The notes: generated by a model from the sequence alone, not told the origin. Positions 39,301 through 48,241 are shown, numbered from the stretch's first letter. The stretch: 64,000 nt of DNA from JABURQ01 sp029243145 (GCA_965660145.1 CBFHYX010000002.1:248001-312000), one strand, 5' to 3'. Made by a program: numbers and translations.

Positions 39301-40835
39301 TCTTGTTGGTTCGAAAGATGGAAAAATTGCGGCATCCGAGTGGAGGGACGGAAATTCTTCGGGTTTTCTGTCCATTGTTCAATCCAGCCACGACCGACTT
39401 TAGAAGCGAGATATCGCAGTGAAGGCCCGACCTTCCTCATATTGCCAGCAATCTGATTGGGATCGTTGGCGATTCGTTCCGCTTCTTCTGCAGTTTGTGG
39501 TTCGAGACGCAAATCGGGACCAATCGGTTCTGTCCCTTTATAACCTTGAATCTCATGACAGCCGAAACAACCGTAGGTACGAACCAACTGATAGCCATCA
39601 TAAACTTTGGGAGCCGAAGCACCGAATTCAGCATTCACACCAAGCTCGACAACATTGTGGTGACACTTAATACACTGCGATTCTTGGAATCGCTTAGGCA
39701 TCATCGGGTATTCCCAGAAGTGATTGTCAAACCAACTAAATTCTTCTTTCCAATCATGCTCCTGCACGGGATTATTGGGGCCGTGCGACGCATTTTGAAA
39801 GCTTGTCCCGGAACCTTGCCCCTGGTGACAAATGGTACAACCAAAATTCTCAGTCGGATGAGGACTAGTTGCCGTCAAATACAAATCTGGATTAGGGTGA
39901 GTTGAATAAGGATGTGGGAATTTGCCTTCTTCGACCCAATTATTGTAGTCGTGACCGAGTTCCTCAATATCACCACCATGCGGATAGAGAGGTAAATTAC
40001 CAGCCGCCACTTTATCAATCCCCAAGTGACAGGTTCGACATCGATCGAACCGAGCCGAACTGGTCATCCCCAAGTGCTCTTCAAGATCGGGAAGCCAGTC
40101 TTGCTGAATGCGCAATTGGCCATTGAAGCCATCGATAATCGGGGCAGTCATGACTGACCGCTTGATAACATTGATAGCCCCCATGATATCCGTTATCCCA
40201 TCGATTTCCGGACTCAATTCATCGAGGCGTTTTTCCTGCTGTATTTTCTCTTTCGTGACGACCGCTAATCGTTCGGCCGCTTTATCTCGACTTGCTGTCT
40301 CTATTTTGAGCAAAACAGAAAGCGAATCCACTTCAGAACTGAACCCCTGAAGAATGAGTTCTTCGGAATCCACTTTCACTTGCCAATCATCGAAGATGGA
40401 TCTGAGTTTTGCCGATTCCGATTTCGGAACCTCATCACGAACACCTAGGTCGTAATTCGCTCGGGCCACATCGCGTTGAGCCCGCGTCGATTTCACCTGC
40501 CGACCCATCAAATCAAATGCGGCGTCTGCAGTGTCATATTTTTCTTTGAGAGCATCGATTTTATCGTTGCTGGCATCAATCCCCTCTTCTGCCAGTTTCA
40601 GATCCTGTTCAAGACGGCCAATCACTCGATTGGCTTCGCTCACACTGAACTCGGCACGATCTTTTTCGAGAGTCGCAATCTGAATATCGAAAAACGTCGA
40701 TTGGTAGTCTTTCCATTCGCGCGAATGGTCGGCTGCCGTCATCCAGATGAAGGCAATAAACATCACCACGGTAGATCCCAGGAACCACCGGTGCATTTTT
40801 TGAGGCTGTCTCAGATAATCGTCAGTTGCCGGCAT
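36327..40835 (-). CDS. Giant octaheme cytochrome c with N-terminal coiled coil
   Basis: 1502 aa. A single transmembrane helix (about residues 16-35) is followed by about 200 residues of predicted coiled coil (LEKDRAEFSVSEANRVIGRL and similar). Eight CxxCH sites lie at about 266, 333, 388, 423, 562, 740, 1000 and 1388. Several are followed by Met-Pro motifs (STRMPQFF, RTKMPNLY, RLRMPKFP, LRMPKFNM, YTKMPVNY) that can supply axial methionines. Residues 1100-1250 lack hemes and look beta-rich. It probably replaces cytochrome c1/f in the adjacent b/Rieske complex and relays electrons outside the cytoplasm. It lies 92 bp downstream of the cytochrome b C-terminal subunit. Confidence 0.92.
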   Translation of the reverse strand: MPATDDYLRQPQKMHRWFLGSTVVMFIAFIWMTAADHSREWKDYQSTFFDIQIATLEKDRAEFSVSEANRVIGRLEQDLKLAEEGIDASNDKIDALKEKYDTADAAFDLMGRQVKSTRAQRDVARANYDLGVRDEVPKSESAKLRSIFDDWQVKVDSEELILQGFSSEVDSLSVLLKIETASRDKAAERLAVVTKEKIQQEKRLDELSPEIDGITDIMGAINVIKRSVMTAPIIDGFNGQLRIQQDWLPDLEEHLGMTSSARFDRCRTCHLGIDKVAAGNLPLYPHGGDIEELGHDYNNWVEEGKFPHPYSTHPNPDLYLTATSPHPTENFGCTICHQGQGSGTSFQNASHGPNNPVQEHDWKEEFSWFDNHFWEYPMMPKRFQESQCIKCHHNVVELGVNAEFGASAPKVYDGYQLVRTYGCFGCHEIQGYKGTEPIGPDLRLEPQTAEEAERIANDPNQIAGNMRKVGPSLRYLASKVGRGWIEQWTENPKNFRPSTRMPQFFHLSNQQDELADEYQPVEIAAITQFLLKNSEEFEYLEPSAGYKPDAERGKTLFSQKGCLACHSHGDFPGATASFGPELNKVHSKLPAGADGFKWLYTWVKEPTKYHPRTKMPNLYLDAYKEGETQIDPAADIAAYLLKGGAEEWSSIDVDEATLDEMVEMFLTDVLTQAEFDEFMESRDLSLGGKLLEENLKGDEVELWNGIKPEGVDTEEWVNDAKWRELKLNYIGRRTVTRYGCYGCHDMSGFESARPIGVALQDWGRKDRTKLAPEHIAEYLHVHEFDFLAVPLQDGEVVEEVLASIESPKQFEEWAELRVEDDSIANKPFEEMVRVNERSQVLGDVVHTLEELEPNEWTEEPYGHDGTNYLILLLDNESMHEKVEMYVKRGAADSFSDEEDREHAMSVSYMVENLLHHGRAGFAWQKIRQPRSYDFEKIETKAYDERLRMPKFPFDQEQIEAITTFVLGLVADPPVEKYLYRPDGPAGDRIAGEFLMQKFNCTGCHVLEMPKFEYLAELDGLPSAAPGEPVYSAEAMALLHSISPPRKVKIPGHVTQLPLEFSGMVSDVIDDLGETPEGWRNFVEAPGEDAEAKKAAINWDGDSEPAEWEFYITLWENLLVERGKLTSPIYPPIGSDTEQAVVSLADDNSINATIRLDEKTGHLVVTIVKEDLESTLQPESVTLTLDLVTGSQEYPLSVEGETFLLKQADLPEDFGSLDDLYGSISVKFPDVHVTPSSRMGFVGDQLRSASDGRGGDFTFWLVDELAKTDKRMDGKPDNAWNYVAPPLVREGAKVQTPWLYRFLQNPETLRHMTVLRMPKFNMSPAEAQTLANYFAAVDGSDYPYQEVPQKDAPYKRAMNKIFHEEYEETRSDDYLSESWQMFQFKGNKCIGCHTVGGREYFSSAKPGEPEVRGPNLPRVEERLQPDWTMMWIYYPKWATPYTKMPVNYPLDKPSSLPLFGTDPAAQSRAVRDALMNHAELLETQGVKIWDLPAKGKEEEKTNE

Positions 40836-40927
40836 GGGCGGTCGACCTCTTTGTCTGATTGCCGATCAATGATCGACAGTATTGTATTCTCTGTAAAACG
40901 ATATTCCGAAAACTCGGGATGACGAAC

Positions 40928-42310
40928 TCAAATGTTAAAGAAGTACTCGGGAATCGCCACGATGTACTTCAATGAGACCGTCCAACGCAAAACCATCTTG
41001 ATCGGCAAGGCGGCCATCCATAACAAAAGGTTCGCCATCACCATGTATCGAATAAAACCCATCTTCACATAGAACTTCCGAAACACGGTTAACGCCATAA
41101 TGATTGGCGAGACCATGAAATAACCAAGCACCAACACAATCCCCAACCACTCTCTCACAAGGATGGAAATCACCATCTCGGTAGCACCGCCTTGTGGATT
41201 GTACTTGGGCATTCCTCCCAGCATCTCGCCAGTCGGCCAATACAACCAAAAGAAGTCGGACAGATTCTTGTTGTTCGCAGCTTCGAGCTTATGAACGTCC
41301 CAATACTCGTAAATGCCGAATACGTTCCAGTTTGGACCACGCAAAAATGTCCCCAGAACAATCATCGCCACCCACAATGGCAAAAAACCAAACAGGAATG
41401 TCAGCACGGCAAACTTACGCTCTTCGTAACTGTAATATCCATTCCCTCGTTTATTGAAATCGATGTAAGGAATCACAGCCAACCCGACCAGAATCAAACT
41501 GGGTAAAACAACACCAGCCAACCAGGGATCGAAATAAACCAACATCTCCTGCAAACCCAAGAAGTACCAAGGGGCTTTCGAGGGGTTGGGAGTTGCCGCT
41601 GCGTTAGCCGGCTCTTCAAGAGGAGCCTGCAAGGCAATCCCCCAGAGCACAAGAAACGCCGTCAAAGCGATCATGCAAATCAGTTCGGAATAGACCAAAT
41701 CAGGCCAAACCAAAATTTTGTCATTCTTTTCTTGCTCAACGAGCGGACGCCCATCTTTGATTCGCTGATCGTTTTCGACCGCTCGTTTGAAATAGAGCCA
41801 GGTAAAGAAAGCCAGAATGAACAACATGCCGACAATCGGCACATTATCGGGCTTACCAACAATCAAACGAAAGTCGTAATCCGTCATTGACAGGCCAAGG
41901 AAGAGAATCGAAAGATTCAACAACGACCAGGCGACGGTCGGTTTCACAAACTGCTTCCGCAACATCACGACACCGACAAACAAACCAATCGATAGACAAA
42001 AATAGCGAACTGGATCGGCAAACCAATCGATGCCTGTTTTCACAAATTCGGGCATGCGAACCACGAATGACTCGGGGCTAGCGGAACCGGTAAAGTGAGC
42101 CAAAGCGGTCATCATCAAAACGCCACTATAGATCGCCCAGACGGAGGCCGAGGGGATATGAGATCCCGCCAGACCACTCAGGAACTTATTTTCTAGCTTC
42201 AAATTGTAAGCACGAAGAGTCCACCCAATGTTCATTAAGAACAAGATGGTGTAAAGCCAGCCGAGTCCAAAGATCACGTCGGATGTGAGATCGGGATGCG
42301 TTTCAAGCAT
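40928..42310 (-). CDS. Cytochrome b C-terminal-domain subunit (subunit IV-like)
   Basis: 460 aa, about ten hydrophobic segments. The Qo-site signature that reads PEWY in bc1/b6f appears as KAPWYFLGLQEMLVYF (about 262-278), the form found in several menaquinol-oxidising complexes. The protein is much longer than b6f subunit IV (about 160 aa) and carries extra N-terminal helices (about 12-160). Together with the downstream-named cytochrome b N-terminal subunit it makes the quinol-oxidising core. Function as quinol dehydrogenase is inferred from context and motif. Confidence 0.9.
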   Translation of the reverse strand: MLETHPDLTSDVIFGLGWLYTILFLMNIGWTLRAYNLKLENKFLSGLAGSHIPSASVWAIYSGVLMMTALAHFTGSASPESFVVRMPEFVKTGIDWFADPVRYFCLSIGLFVGVVMLRKQFVKPTVAWSLLNLSILFLGLSMTDYDFRLIVGKPDNVPIVGMLFILAFFTWLYFKRAVENDQRIKDGRPLVEQEKNDKILVWPDLVYSELICMIALTAFLVLWGIALQAPLEEPANAAATPNPSKAPWYFLGLQEMLVYFDPWLAGVVLPSLILVGLAVIPYIDFNKRGNGYYSYEERKFAVLTFLFGFLPLWVAMIVLGTFLRGPNWNVFGIYEYWDVHKLEAANNKNLSDFFWLYWPTGEMLGGMPKYNPQGGATEMVISILVREWLGIVLVLGYFMVSPIIMALTVFRKFYVKMGFIRYMVMANLLLWMAALPIKMVLRWTVSLKYIVAIPEYFFNI

Positions 42311-42378
42311 GACTGTTTAAATCCGTTGGAGACACTTTCTGTCGCTGCAAATTTCTGTCGCTTAGAAATCGAACCACC

Positions 42379-43152
42379 CTACAAAGGCTGGCTGATTCCT
42401 CCATCTTTTCGGACACGCCAGAAGTGAATCGCTATCAAGGTGGCCACCACTAACGGGATTGCCACGCAGTGCAAAATATAAAATCGATTTAATGTTTCTT
42501 CACCCACGTTGCGAGCCCCCAACAACAGGAAGCGAGCATCGGAAATCGGCGTAATCAATGGATAGTTACCAACATTCAAGAGCTGATACCCGGGACCTTC
42601 TGAACCCAGAAACGGAGTCGCTTTCGCCATATTCGAACCTACGGTAATCGCCCAAATTGCCAACTGATCCCAAGGGAGCAGATACCCGGTAAACGAGAGC
42701 AGCAACGTCAAGACGAGCAGAATCACACCAACCACCCAGTTAAACTCCCTAGGAGGCTTATAACTCCCCGTCAAAAAGACGCGGTACATATGCAACCAAA
42801 CAGTAATCACCATCGCATGGGCACCCCAGCGATGAATCTCCCGCATGATCCCCAAGGTTTGTACGTCACGAAGCGAGAGTATGTCTCGAAATGCCCACTC
42901 GAGAGTCGGACGATAGTAAAACATCAACAGCACGCCAGTAATCGTTTCCACCAAAAACAGAAAAAATGTAATCCCGCCCATACACCATGTGTAAGAAAGC
43001 GCGATCCCCTGTTGTTTGATCGAAACTGGATGCAAGTGAAGGAAGAAGTTCGTCAGCATCACCACGATCCGGTTCCGTCGATCGTACGGAGCGGGGTGAC
43101 GGAAGATACTCTTCCAAACTTGCGATTCGCGAATGTATTCGCCGATGGACAT
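42379..43152 (-). CDS. Cytochrome b N-terminal subunit (b6 type)
   Basis: 257 aa, the diheme b subunit of a split cytochrome b complex. Heme ligand pairs are His107/His121 (EIHRWGAH and WLHMYRVFLTG) and His228/His243 (YILHC and AIHFWR). The second pair is separated by 14 residues, the b6-type spacing (bc1 has 13). GYLLPWDQLAIWAITVGSNM carries the conserved PWxQ loop. The C-terminal VRKDGGIS is typical of b6-like proteins. It lies directly after the Rieske gene (58-bp gap). Confidence 0.95.
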   Translation of the reverse strand: MSIGEYIRESQVWKSIFRHPAPYDRRNRIVVMLTNFFLHLHPVSIKQQGIALSYTWCMGGITFFLFLVETITGVLLMFYYRPTLEWAFRDILSLRDVQTLGIMREIHRWGAHAMVITVWLHMYRVFLTGSYKPPREFNWVVGVILLVLTLLLSFTGYLLPWDQLAIWAITVGSNMAKATPFLGSEGPGYQLLNVGNYPLITPISDARFLLLGARNVGEETLNRFYILHCVAIPLVVATLIAIHFWRVRKDGGISQPL

Positions 43153-43210
43153 AATAAATTCTCTGTCTGATCTTATAAGTGAGACAACTCAGTCGAGAAA
43201 CCAACCATCC

Positions 43211-44305
43211 TCACACTTCTACGAATGAGGCGGAATCGTTCCATTGCCCCAACTCTTCTTGAAACTTCACACTCTTATCCACTTCCAACATCCCGTCTGA
43301 CCCCAGAGCAATACCAACCCGCTCTAATGGACGTGGTGCCGGACCTTCAAAGTTAATCCCGGTGATGTAAAAACCGGACCCATGACAAGGACACTTAAAC
43401 TTTTGCTCACCACCCAACCAGTTGGGAGTACACCCGAGGTGCGTACAAACCGAGGCGAGAGCATAAATCATTTTGCGACCGTTATAGTCGGTATTCACAA
43501 TCCAAACACCAAACTGAGACTTCCATTTGGTAGCCACCGTCCCAAAACCATAGTCGGTTGCAGGACCAATCTTGAATTTACTGGGAGGCTCGACCAACAC
43601 ATTGGGCATCATAAATCGAGCCACATAGAGGACGAAACCACCACTCGTCAAAGTCAACAACAGCCACGCCAAGGCAAATGGCGAGACCAATAACGCCACC
43701 GAAAAGTTACGTCGCGTTTCTACTTTTGCTTTTGGAGCTGGCTTGGGAGATTTGGGAGGCCTAGTCGGAATCTTGGGCTTCACAGGACCAGACTTAACCT
43801 CTTCAGTCGTCTTGCCCGACTTCATGGCCTCAACCATGTCTTTTACGGGAGGCAAATCGCCAACCGGAACCGTCGCTTTGGCTGTCGTTTTCTTCGCGGC
43901 AGGGGCAGTCGCTTCACCGCTTCCCCCCTGACCTGACTGGGCCCGAGCTGCAGCGAGAATATCTGATGTACTTTTAGGAGCCGCACCGCCACCAGCGGGG
44001 GCACTACCTGCTGTGGACTGCGCTCGTGCAGCGGCCAAAATATCGGAAGTCCCTTTGGGAGCCGCACCACTTGGTTTCTCCGACTTGGCATCTCCACCGC
44101 CGGTCTGTGCTCTTGCTGCGGCAAGAATGTCGGACGTTGACTGAGGAGCCGCTACCGAAGGAGCCACCGGCGTGTCGGGAGTTTCAGGAGACACGGGAGC
44201 TTCTGGAGAAGACGGGGTTTCCGCACTGCCATCGCCACTATTCGACTGCGCACGCGCCTGAGCCAAAATGTCTGCTGTCGAGAGTTTTTTCTTATCGTCA
44301 GCCAT
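43211..44305 (-). CDS. Rieske iron-sulfur protein with N-terminal repeats
   Basis: 364 aa from the ATG at 44303-44305; an upstream in-frame start at 44380 is less likely. The C-terminal Rieske domain has the cluster ligands CTHLGC (Cys287, His289) and CPCHGSGF (Cys305, His308), with Cys292 and Cys307 for the disulfide. One transmembrane helix lies at about 202-228. The first 200 residues are unusual: four copies of (S/G)T(S/A)DILA(A/Q)ARAQ at about 9-20, 56-67, 85-96 and 112-123 in Pro/Ala/Gly-rich linkers, then a basic Pro/Lys-rich stretch. First gene of the 20-kb respiratory run. Confidence 0.95.
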   Translation of the reverse strand: MADDKKKLSTADILAQARAQSNSGDGSAETPSSPEAPVSPETPDTPVAPSVAAPQSTSDILAAARAQTGGGDAKSEKPSGAAPKGTSDILAAARAQSTAGSAPAGGGAAPKSTSDILAAARAQSGQGGSGEATAPAAKKTTAKATVPVGDLPPVKDMVEAMKSGKTTEEVKSGPVKPKIPTRPPKSPKPAPKAKVETRRNFSVALLVSPFALAWLLLTLTSGGFVLYVARFMMPNVLVEPPSKFKIGPATDYGFGTVATKWKSQFGVWIVNTDYNGRKMIYALASVCTHLGCTPNWLGGEQKFKCPCHGSGFYITGINFEGPAPRPLERVGIALGSDGMLEVDKSVKFQEELGQWNDSASFVEV

Positions 44306-44643
44306 GCGACTATCCAAATACTCGTATTCTTTGAAGAAGTACGATGCCACCACGAATGGGCAGATCATACGACCGTGCAAGGAATTGACTCACTCACTTG
44401 AATGATAACCCAATAACCGCATTCCGGGCGGTATCGGGCGCAACTGCTATATGATTGTGTCAGGATCGTAGAAATACGGCAACTCTGCGCAGAGGCAGGA
44501 TTTCGGTTTTCCCGAAAGCTGGAACCGCCCAAGAATGCAATTCCCGGAGCTGAGAAGAATTCACTGAAATATGCGAAATTTTGCTGCGCGAGGAGCAACT
44601 AGGAATGCAACCCAACAGCGACAACACCCCCAACACGGATTCT
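44306..44643. other. Spacer upstream of the respiratory operon, no gene
   Basis: 338 bp without a supported gene. The promoter of the minus-strand respiratory operon should be here, but no convincing -35/-10 pair was found by eye. Short open frames on the minus strand (for example 44365-44598) have atypical composition and no recognisable features. Confidence 0.4.
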
Positions 44644-44886
44644 CTACATGCCTGTTTGGGAACCAACGACCGTGAATTCGCCCGATCTTTCGGTGTTATA
44701 CCTGTTCTCCAGATAGATGTTCTTTCCTGAGACCACAAGCGGTTGCGATGGTTTCAGCTCTATCTCCATTCCGTCAACATGAACCCACACCGATATTGAG
44801 CCAGGATTCTCTAACACAATTGTCACTGTGCCATGCGTTGTGATTGCGAAGGGTATTTTCTTCTCCCGAGGTATCTTCCACTTCAT
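44644..44886 (-). CDS. Hypothetical protein, 80 aa, beta-rich
   Basis: ATG at 44884-44886 is preceded by AAGGGG at 6-nt spacing, which supports translation. The sequence is soluble and strand-rich (FAITTHGTVTIVLENPGSISVW, quoted as TTHGTVTIVLENPGSI; MEIELKPSQPLVVSGKNIYL) with no signal peptide or cysteines. No family was recognised. It lies downstream of a terminator that closes the kinase gene, so it should have its own promoter. Confidence 0.55.
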   Translation of the reverse strand: MKWKIPREKKIPFAITTHGTVTIVLENPGSISVWVHVDGMEIELKPSQPLVVSGKNIYLENRYNTERSGEFTVVGSQTGM

Positions 44887-45004
44887 TTTCTACCCCTTCA
44901 ACTGAAAGTTCGTCGTGAAAAATACTCAGATCTCACAACTCAGGCAGACCAAATTCCCAAAAAGGCTCAACACCGAGCAACTGGCCCCGAACATTTGAGC
45001 TGGC

Positions 45005-45040
45005 AAAAAAACTTACAAAGAGAGAACAAGCCCTCTCTTT
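45005..45040 (-). terminator. Rho-independent terminator after the kinase gene
   Basis: On the minus strand AAAGAGAG (45040-45033) and CTCTCTTT (45024-45017) form a perfect 8-bp stem around an 8-nt loop, followed five bases later by seven Ts (45011-45005). It lies 22 bp after the kinase stop and isolates that gene from the small gene and the respiratory operon downstream. Confidence 0.8.
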
Positions 45041-45061
45041 CCCCAACTCCAAAGCCAAATA

Positions 45062-46618
45062 CTAATCCGGCGAGACAGTCTGAGCGGATTCAGCACCACC
45101 GTTCATCATCTCCTGAACCATCGGCCAACCAAATTTCCAGGCTGCGAATCCGATTCCGGCGATCACCGCCAGATAGATGATTAACCCGACGCCCCCCTTG
45201 AAACCATCGAGCCAGTTTTTAAGAAACCCGAAACGTCGGCGAAATTTGTCCTGACGATCAATCTTGTCGTAGATCTCGGCCATATTCTGAGACCGCTTGT
45301 CGGCCGTCTTTCGAGTCATCAATCCTTGCATCAAAGTCTCAAACTCGGGGATTTGAGCAAGCGGCACCAAAGGCCCACCGGGGCGTTCCTGAGTTTTTGC
45401 TCGAACATCGATCATGCCCGCTTTGATGGCCTGCTTAATTTTCCCGGGCGAAAGCTTGGCTTTTTTCAGCCTCCCTTGGGCATCCGGGTATTGAATCTGC
45501 CAGATCTGCTCGCCGCCGCCGGTTGTCTGAGACCGTGAAACGGGTGCTGACGGTTTGGCTGGAGACGACTTTAGCCTGGGAGCTGCTGAGACCTGCGACG
45601 GACTGCCTCCTCCACCACGAACGGCTTTATTCGGATGATCGATGAACGCCAGAGACTGATGATGTAAACCAAGCCCCTCCAAATCGCGGATAATCTCTCC
45701 GCAATCGCCGTATCGATGATTGGGATCTTTGGAGATCATCTTGTCGATCATCAGATCGAGACGTTCGGTCACTTTAGGATTGACCTTGCGGGCATTCTTA
45801 AAAATCCCCTTTTCTTTCGCCATGATCAACTCGAGGGTACTTTCCCCCTTGAATGGCAACTCGCCCGTCAGAAAGTATTACAGCGTCGTACCCAACGCGT
45901 AAATATCCGTGCGATGATCGACATGCTTGGCGTTCCGAGCCTGCTCTGGGGCCATGTAAAGCGGTGTCCCCAAACCCGTGCCGCTTTGGGTCATCGAAAC
46001 ATCCTCTTCATCGAGCGCCTTGGCCAAACCGAAGTCGGCCACTTTCACCATGCCACTCTTGGTCACCAAAATATTATCGGGTTTGATATCTCGATGAATG
46101 AGATTCAGGTCGTGGGCAACTTTGAGCGCATCCGCGCTCGCCAGAACCACATTGAGAGCATCCCCTACCTCTAGCTGTCCGAGATCATCCATCCAGTCCT
46201 GCATACTTTGGCCATCAATAAACTCAATAGCGGCAAAATGAATCCCGGAAATCGAATCCACCGCAAACACTTTGACCGCATTGGGATGATCGAGCTTTGC
46301 CATCGACTTCGCTTCACGCTGAAAGCGCTTCACGAAATCATCTTTCTTAGCCAGCGCTTTGGAGAGTGTCTTCAAGGCGACCTGACGATCAAGACTGATT
46401 TGATGCGCAAGATAAACCTCCCCCATCCCTCCCTGCCCCAGCTTCCTGATGATCTTGAAATCGCCGAGCTGCTTCACCGTCCGGGGCTTCTCGCTGGCTC
46501 CCGACGATGCGGGAGTTGCCTGACCTCCGCGCTGTGCAGCAGACGTTTCATCCGGCTCGGCATTACTCATGCCGGGGACGTGTGTGGCTTTGGTGTGCTC
46601 CTGATCCGATTTGGACAT
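45062..46618 (-). pseudogene. Ser/Thr protein kinase with membrane anchor, interrupted by an in-frame TAA
   Basis: Hanks-type kinase, about 518 codons. Kinase motifs are intact up to the break: GQGGMGEVYLA, VALKTL (Lys), LIHRDIKPDNIL, VADFGLAKAL, GTPLYMAPEQA. After DIYALGTTL the codon at 45880-45878 is TAA, and the same frame then resumes YFLTGELPFKGESTLELIMAKEKG and the C-lobe (quoted as YFLTGELPFKG). Family members have Tyr at the stop position (LYYFLTG), so a TAC/TAT to TAA change fits. The C-terminal half holds a GYF-like segment (QIWQIQYPDAQGRLKKAKL) and one transmembrane helix (GLIIYLAVIAGIGFAAWKFG). Either inactivated, or a sequence error. A truncated product would lack the C-lobe. Confidence 0.85.
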
Positions 46619-46755
46619 GATTCCTCAGTTCGTGGGCAAGCGATTGTTAGCCCATTATCTGCCAACAAATACGCCTCTACAACAAATTCCTTGAGCATTC
46701 TTAAGTTTTTCTTACCTCAACCAAAACCATCACAATGTGAGGCATATTACGAGTT

Positions 46756-47850
46756 CTAATCGCAATCAATCGCCATAAAAACAATCTTCGAATATCCATC
46801 CTTCTCGTAAAGCAGGCCCAGTCGCGATTCCGTCAAGACCACCAAAGACGAATAAGCCGAGGAGCCCTCGTAAATTTTGACCCGCTTCGACCAGCTTTTT
46901 CCCTGATCAGAACTGAGCTTCAAAGTCATATGATCGCGTTTTTTCGATGCGGGATTTGTGAATGCCAACTGCCCGTTACCATAGGTAATCAAAGCCGCCT
47001 GACAGACAGGCTCAATCAATTCAGGATCCAAAGTGACCGGCGACCAGGTGACGCCGCCATCCTCAGAATAAGAGACCGCACGCAAATTCTTGCCGTGATA
47101 ACTGCGCATATTGAGCAGCAATCGACCATCGGCCAACTCCACGACCGCACACTCATTGGTGTCGCGTTCCAACGGCTCACTCATGCCCCAAGTTTTCCCA
47201 CCATCATCGGAAAGAATGCAATGCGAGCGACGAACGGATTCATCACCGATAAGCACATTATGATCACATGGAATGACGAGACGGCCTTTGTGCTTTCCTC
47301 GCTTCAACTGTATGCCATTTCCCGGACCAGTTGCGTACCACGTCCAGTCACTGTGTTTCGTGGATGAAGTGATTTCTTGTGGCTCCACCCACGACTCACC
47401 ATCATCATCTGACCATGTGAGAAACACTCTTCGCGTATCTTTCGCTTTGTTCGATTTAATCTCCCCTTCATGATCGTCGCCATCATTCCAAGTTAATGGC
47501 AACAGAATTCTCCCCGAACGCTCATCAACGACTGGACAAGGATTCCCACAGGTATTGGCTCCATCATCCCAAAGCACCTTCATTTCAGACCAACTCTGAC
47601 CACCATCAAACGACCGCTTGTAGACCAGATCAATATTTCCCGAATCACCACCCCCTGATTTACGCGCTTCAGCAAACGCAATCAAGCTCCCCTTCTGGGT
47701 GCGGATAATGGCTGGAATCCGATAGGTGTGATAACCCCCCTGACCCGACACAAACACATTCACCTCTCCCTCAGAAGACTCCGCGCACCAACCCGATGAA
47801 GAAACCAATACCACAAAAATCATGATCGGTAACGAGAGAAACAATCGCAT
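46756..47850 (-). CDS. Secreted exo-alpha-sialidase (BNR/Asp-box)
   Basis: 364 aa. Signal peptide at 1-22 (cleavage near GWCAES). The YRIPAII motif supplies the catalytic-triad Arg. Five Asp-box repeats are visible: SFDGGQSWS, SDDDGESWV, SDDGGKTWG, SEDGGVTWS and SSDQGKSWS. FAEARKSGGGDSGNIDLV matches the family's catalytic Asp region. It releases sialic acids or related sugars from glycans; planctomycetes have many such glycan-active enzymes. It is divergent from the BMC operon. Confidence 0.92.
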   Translation of the reverse strand: MRLFLSLPIMIFVVLVSSSGWCAESSEGEVNVFVSGQGGYHTYRIPAIIRTQKGSLIAFAEARKSGGGDSGNIDLVYKRSFDGGQSWSEMKVLWDDGANTCGNPCPVVDERSGRILLPLTWNDGDDHEGEIKSNKAKDTRRVFLTWSDDDGESWVEPQEITSSTKHSDWTWYATGPGNGIQLKRGKHKGRLVIPCDHNVLIGDESVRRSHCILSDDGGKTWGMSEPLERDTNECAVVELADGRLLLNMRSYHGKNLRAVSYSEDGGVTWSPVTLDPELIEPVCQAALITYGNGQLAFTNPASKKRDHMTLKLSSDQGKSWSKRVKIYEGSSAYSSLVVLTESRLGLLYEKDGYSKIVFMAIDCD

Positions 47851-48173
47851 CTGACGACCCTTCCAAATACAGAGATGAAAAACAAATCTCGAACAACGCG
47901 CAGCTTGGAAAGATCACCCTAACGAGGCGATGACAACAGTCGCAAGCATTGTATCGAACCTGAGCACGACACCGAATGAGCCGATTGTAAGCGGCTCGAC
48001 AACTCAGCCCGTGACTCATGATCGTCAGAATCGGAAACACAAATAGCCCCTCTACGCATTCTGCGTTTAGACAGGAAACGCCAGAACGCCGAACTGCCGA
48101 CTAAATGATAGAGTCCTGCCAACACATGGAAGAATAGGCAGTTTACGCAAGATGTTTCACTGCAACAACTTTT

Positions 48174-48190
48174 GAGATATTCAGAGATAT
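48174..48190 (+). promoter_or_regulatory. Direct repeat, candidate DeoR operator
   Basis: GAGATAT occurs at 48174-48180 and 48184-48190, spaced exactly 10 bp (one helical turn), followed by further AT-rich ATATATC and CTATATG. It lies about 30 bp upstream of a TTGACA hexamer and 105 bp before the regulator start. DeoR-type repressors commonly bind short repeats near their own promoter. The assignment is by position only. Confidence 0.35.
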
Positions 48191-48213
48191 ATCATTCACT
48201 ATATGTCATTTTA

Positions 48214-48241
48214 TTGACAGTATTTGATTGATATCTATCAC
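48214..48241 (+). promoter_or_regulatory. Candidate promoter of the BMC operon
   Basis: Consensus -35 TTGACA at 48214-48219 with a weak -10 candidate TATCAC at 48236-48241 (16-bp spacer). It lies 53 bp before the chosen regulator ATG. The -10 is poor, which would fit a regulated promoter. Confidence 0.4.

Noticed and set aside
44365..44598. 77-codon open frame between Rieske and the small hypothetical gene
   Set aside because: No Shine-Dalgarno, atypical composition and overlap with the Rieske leader region.
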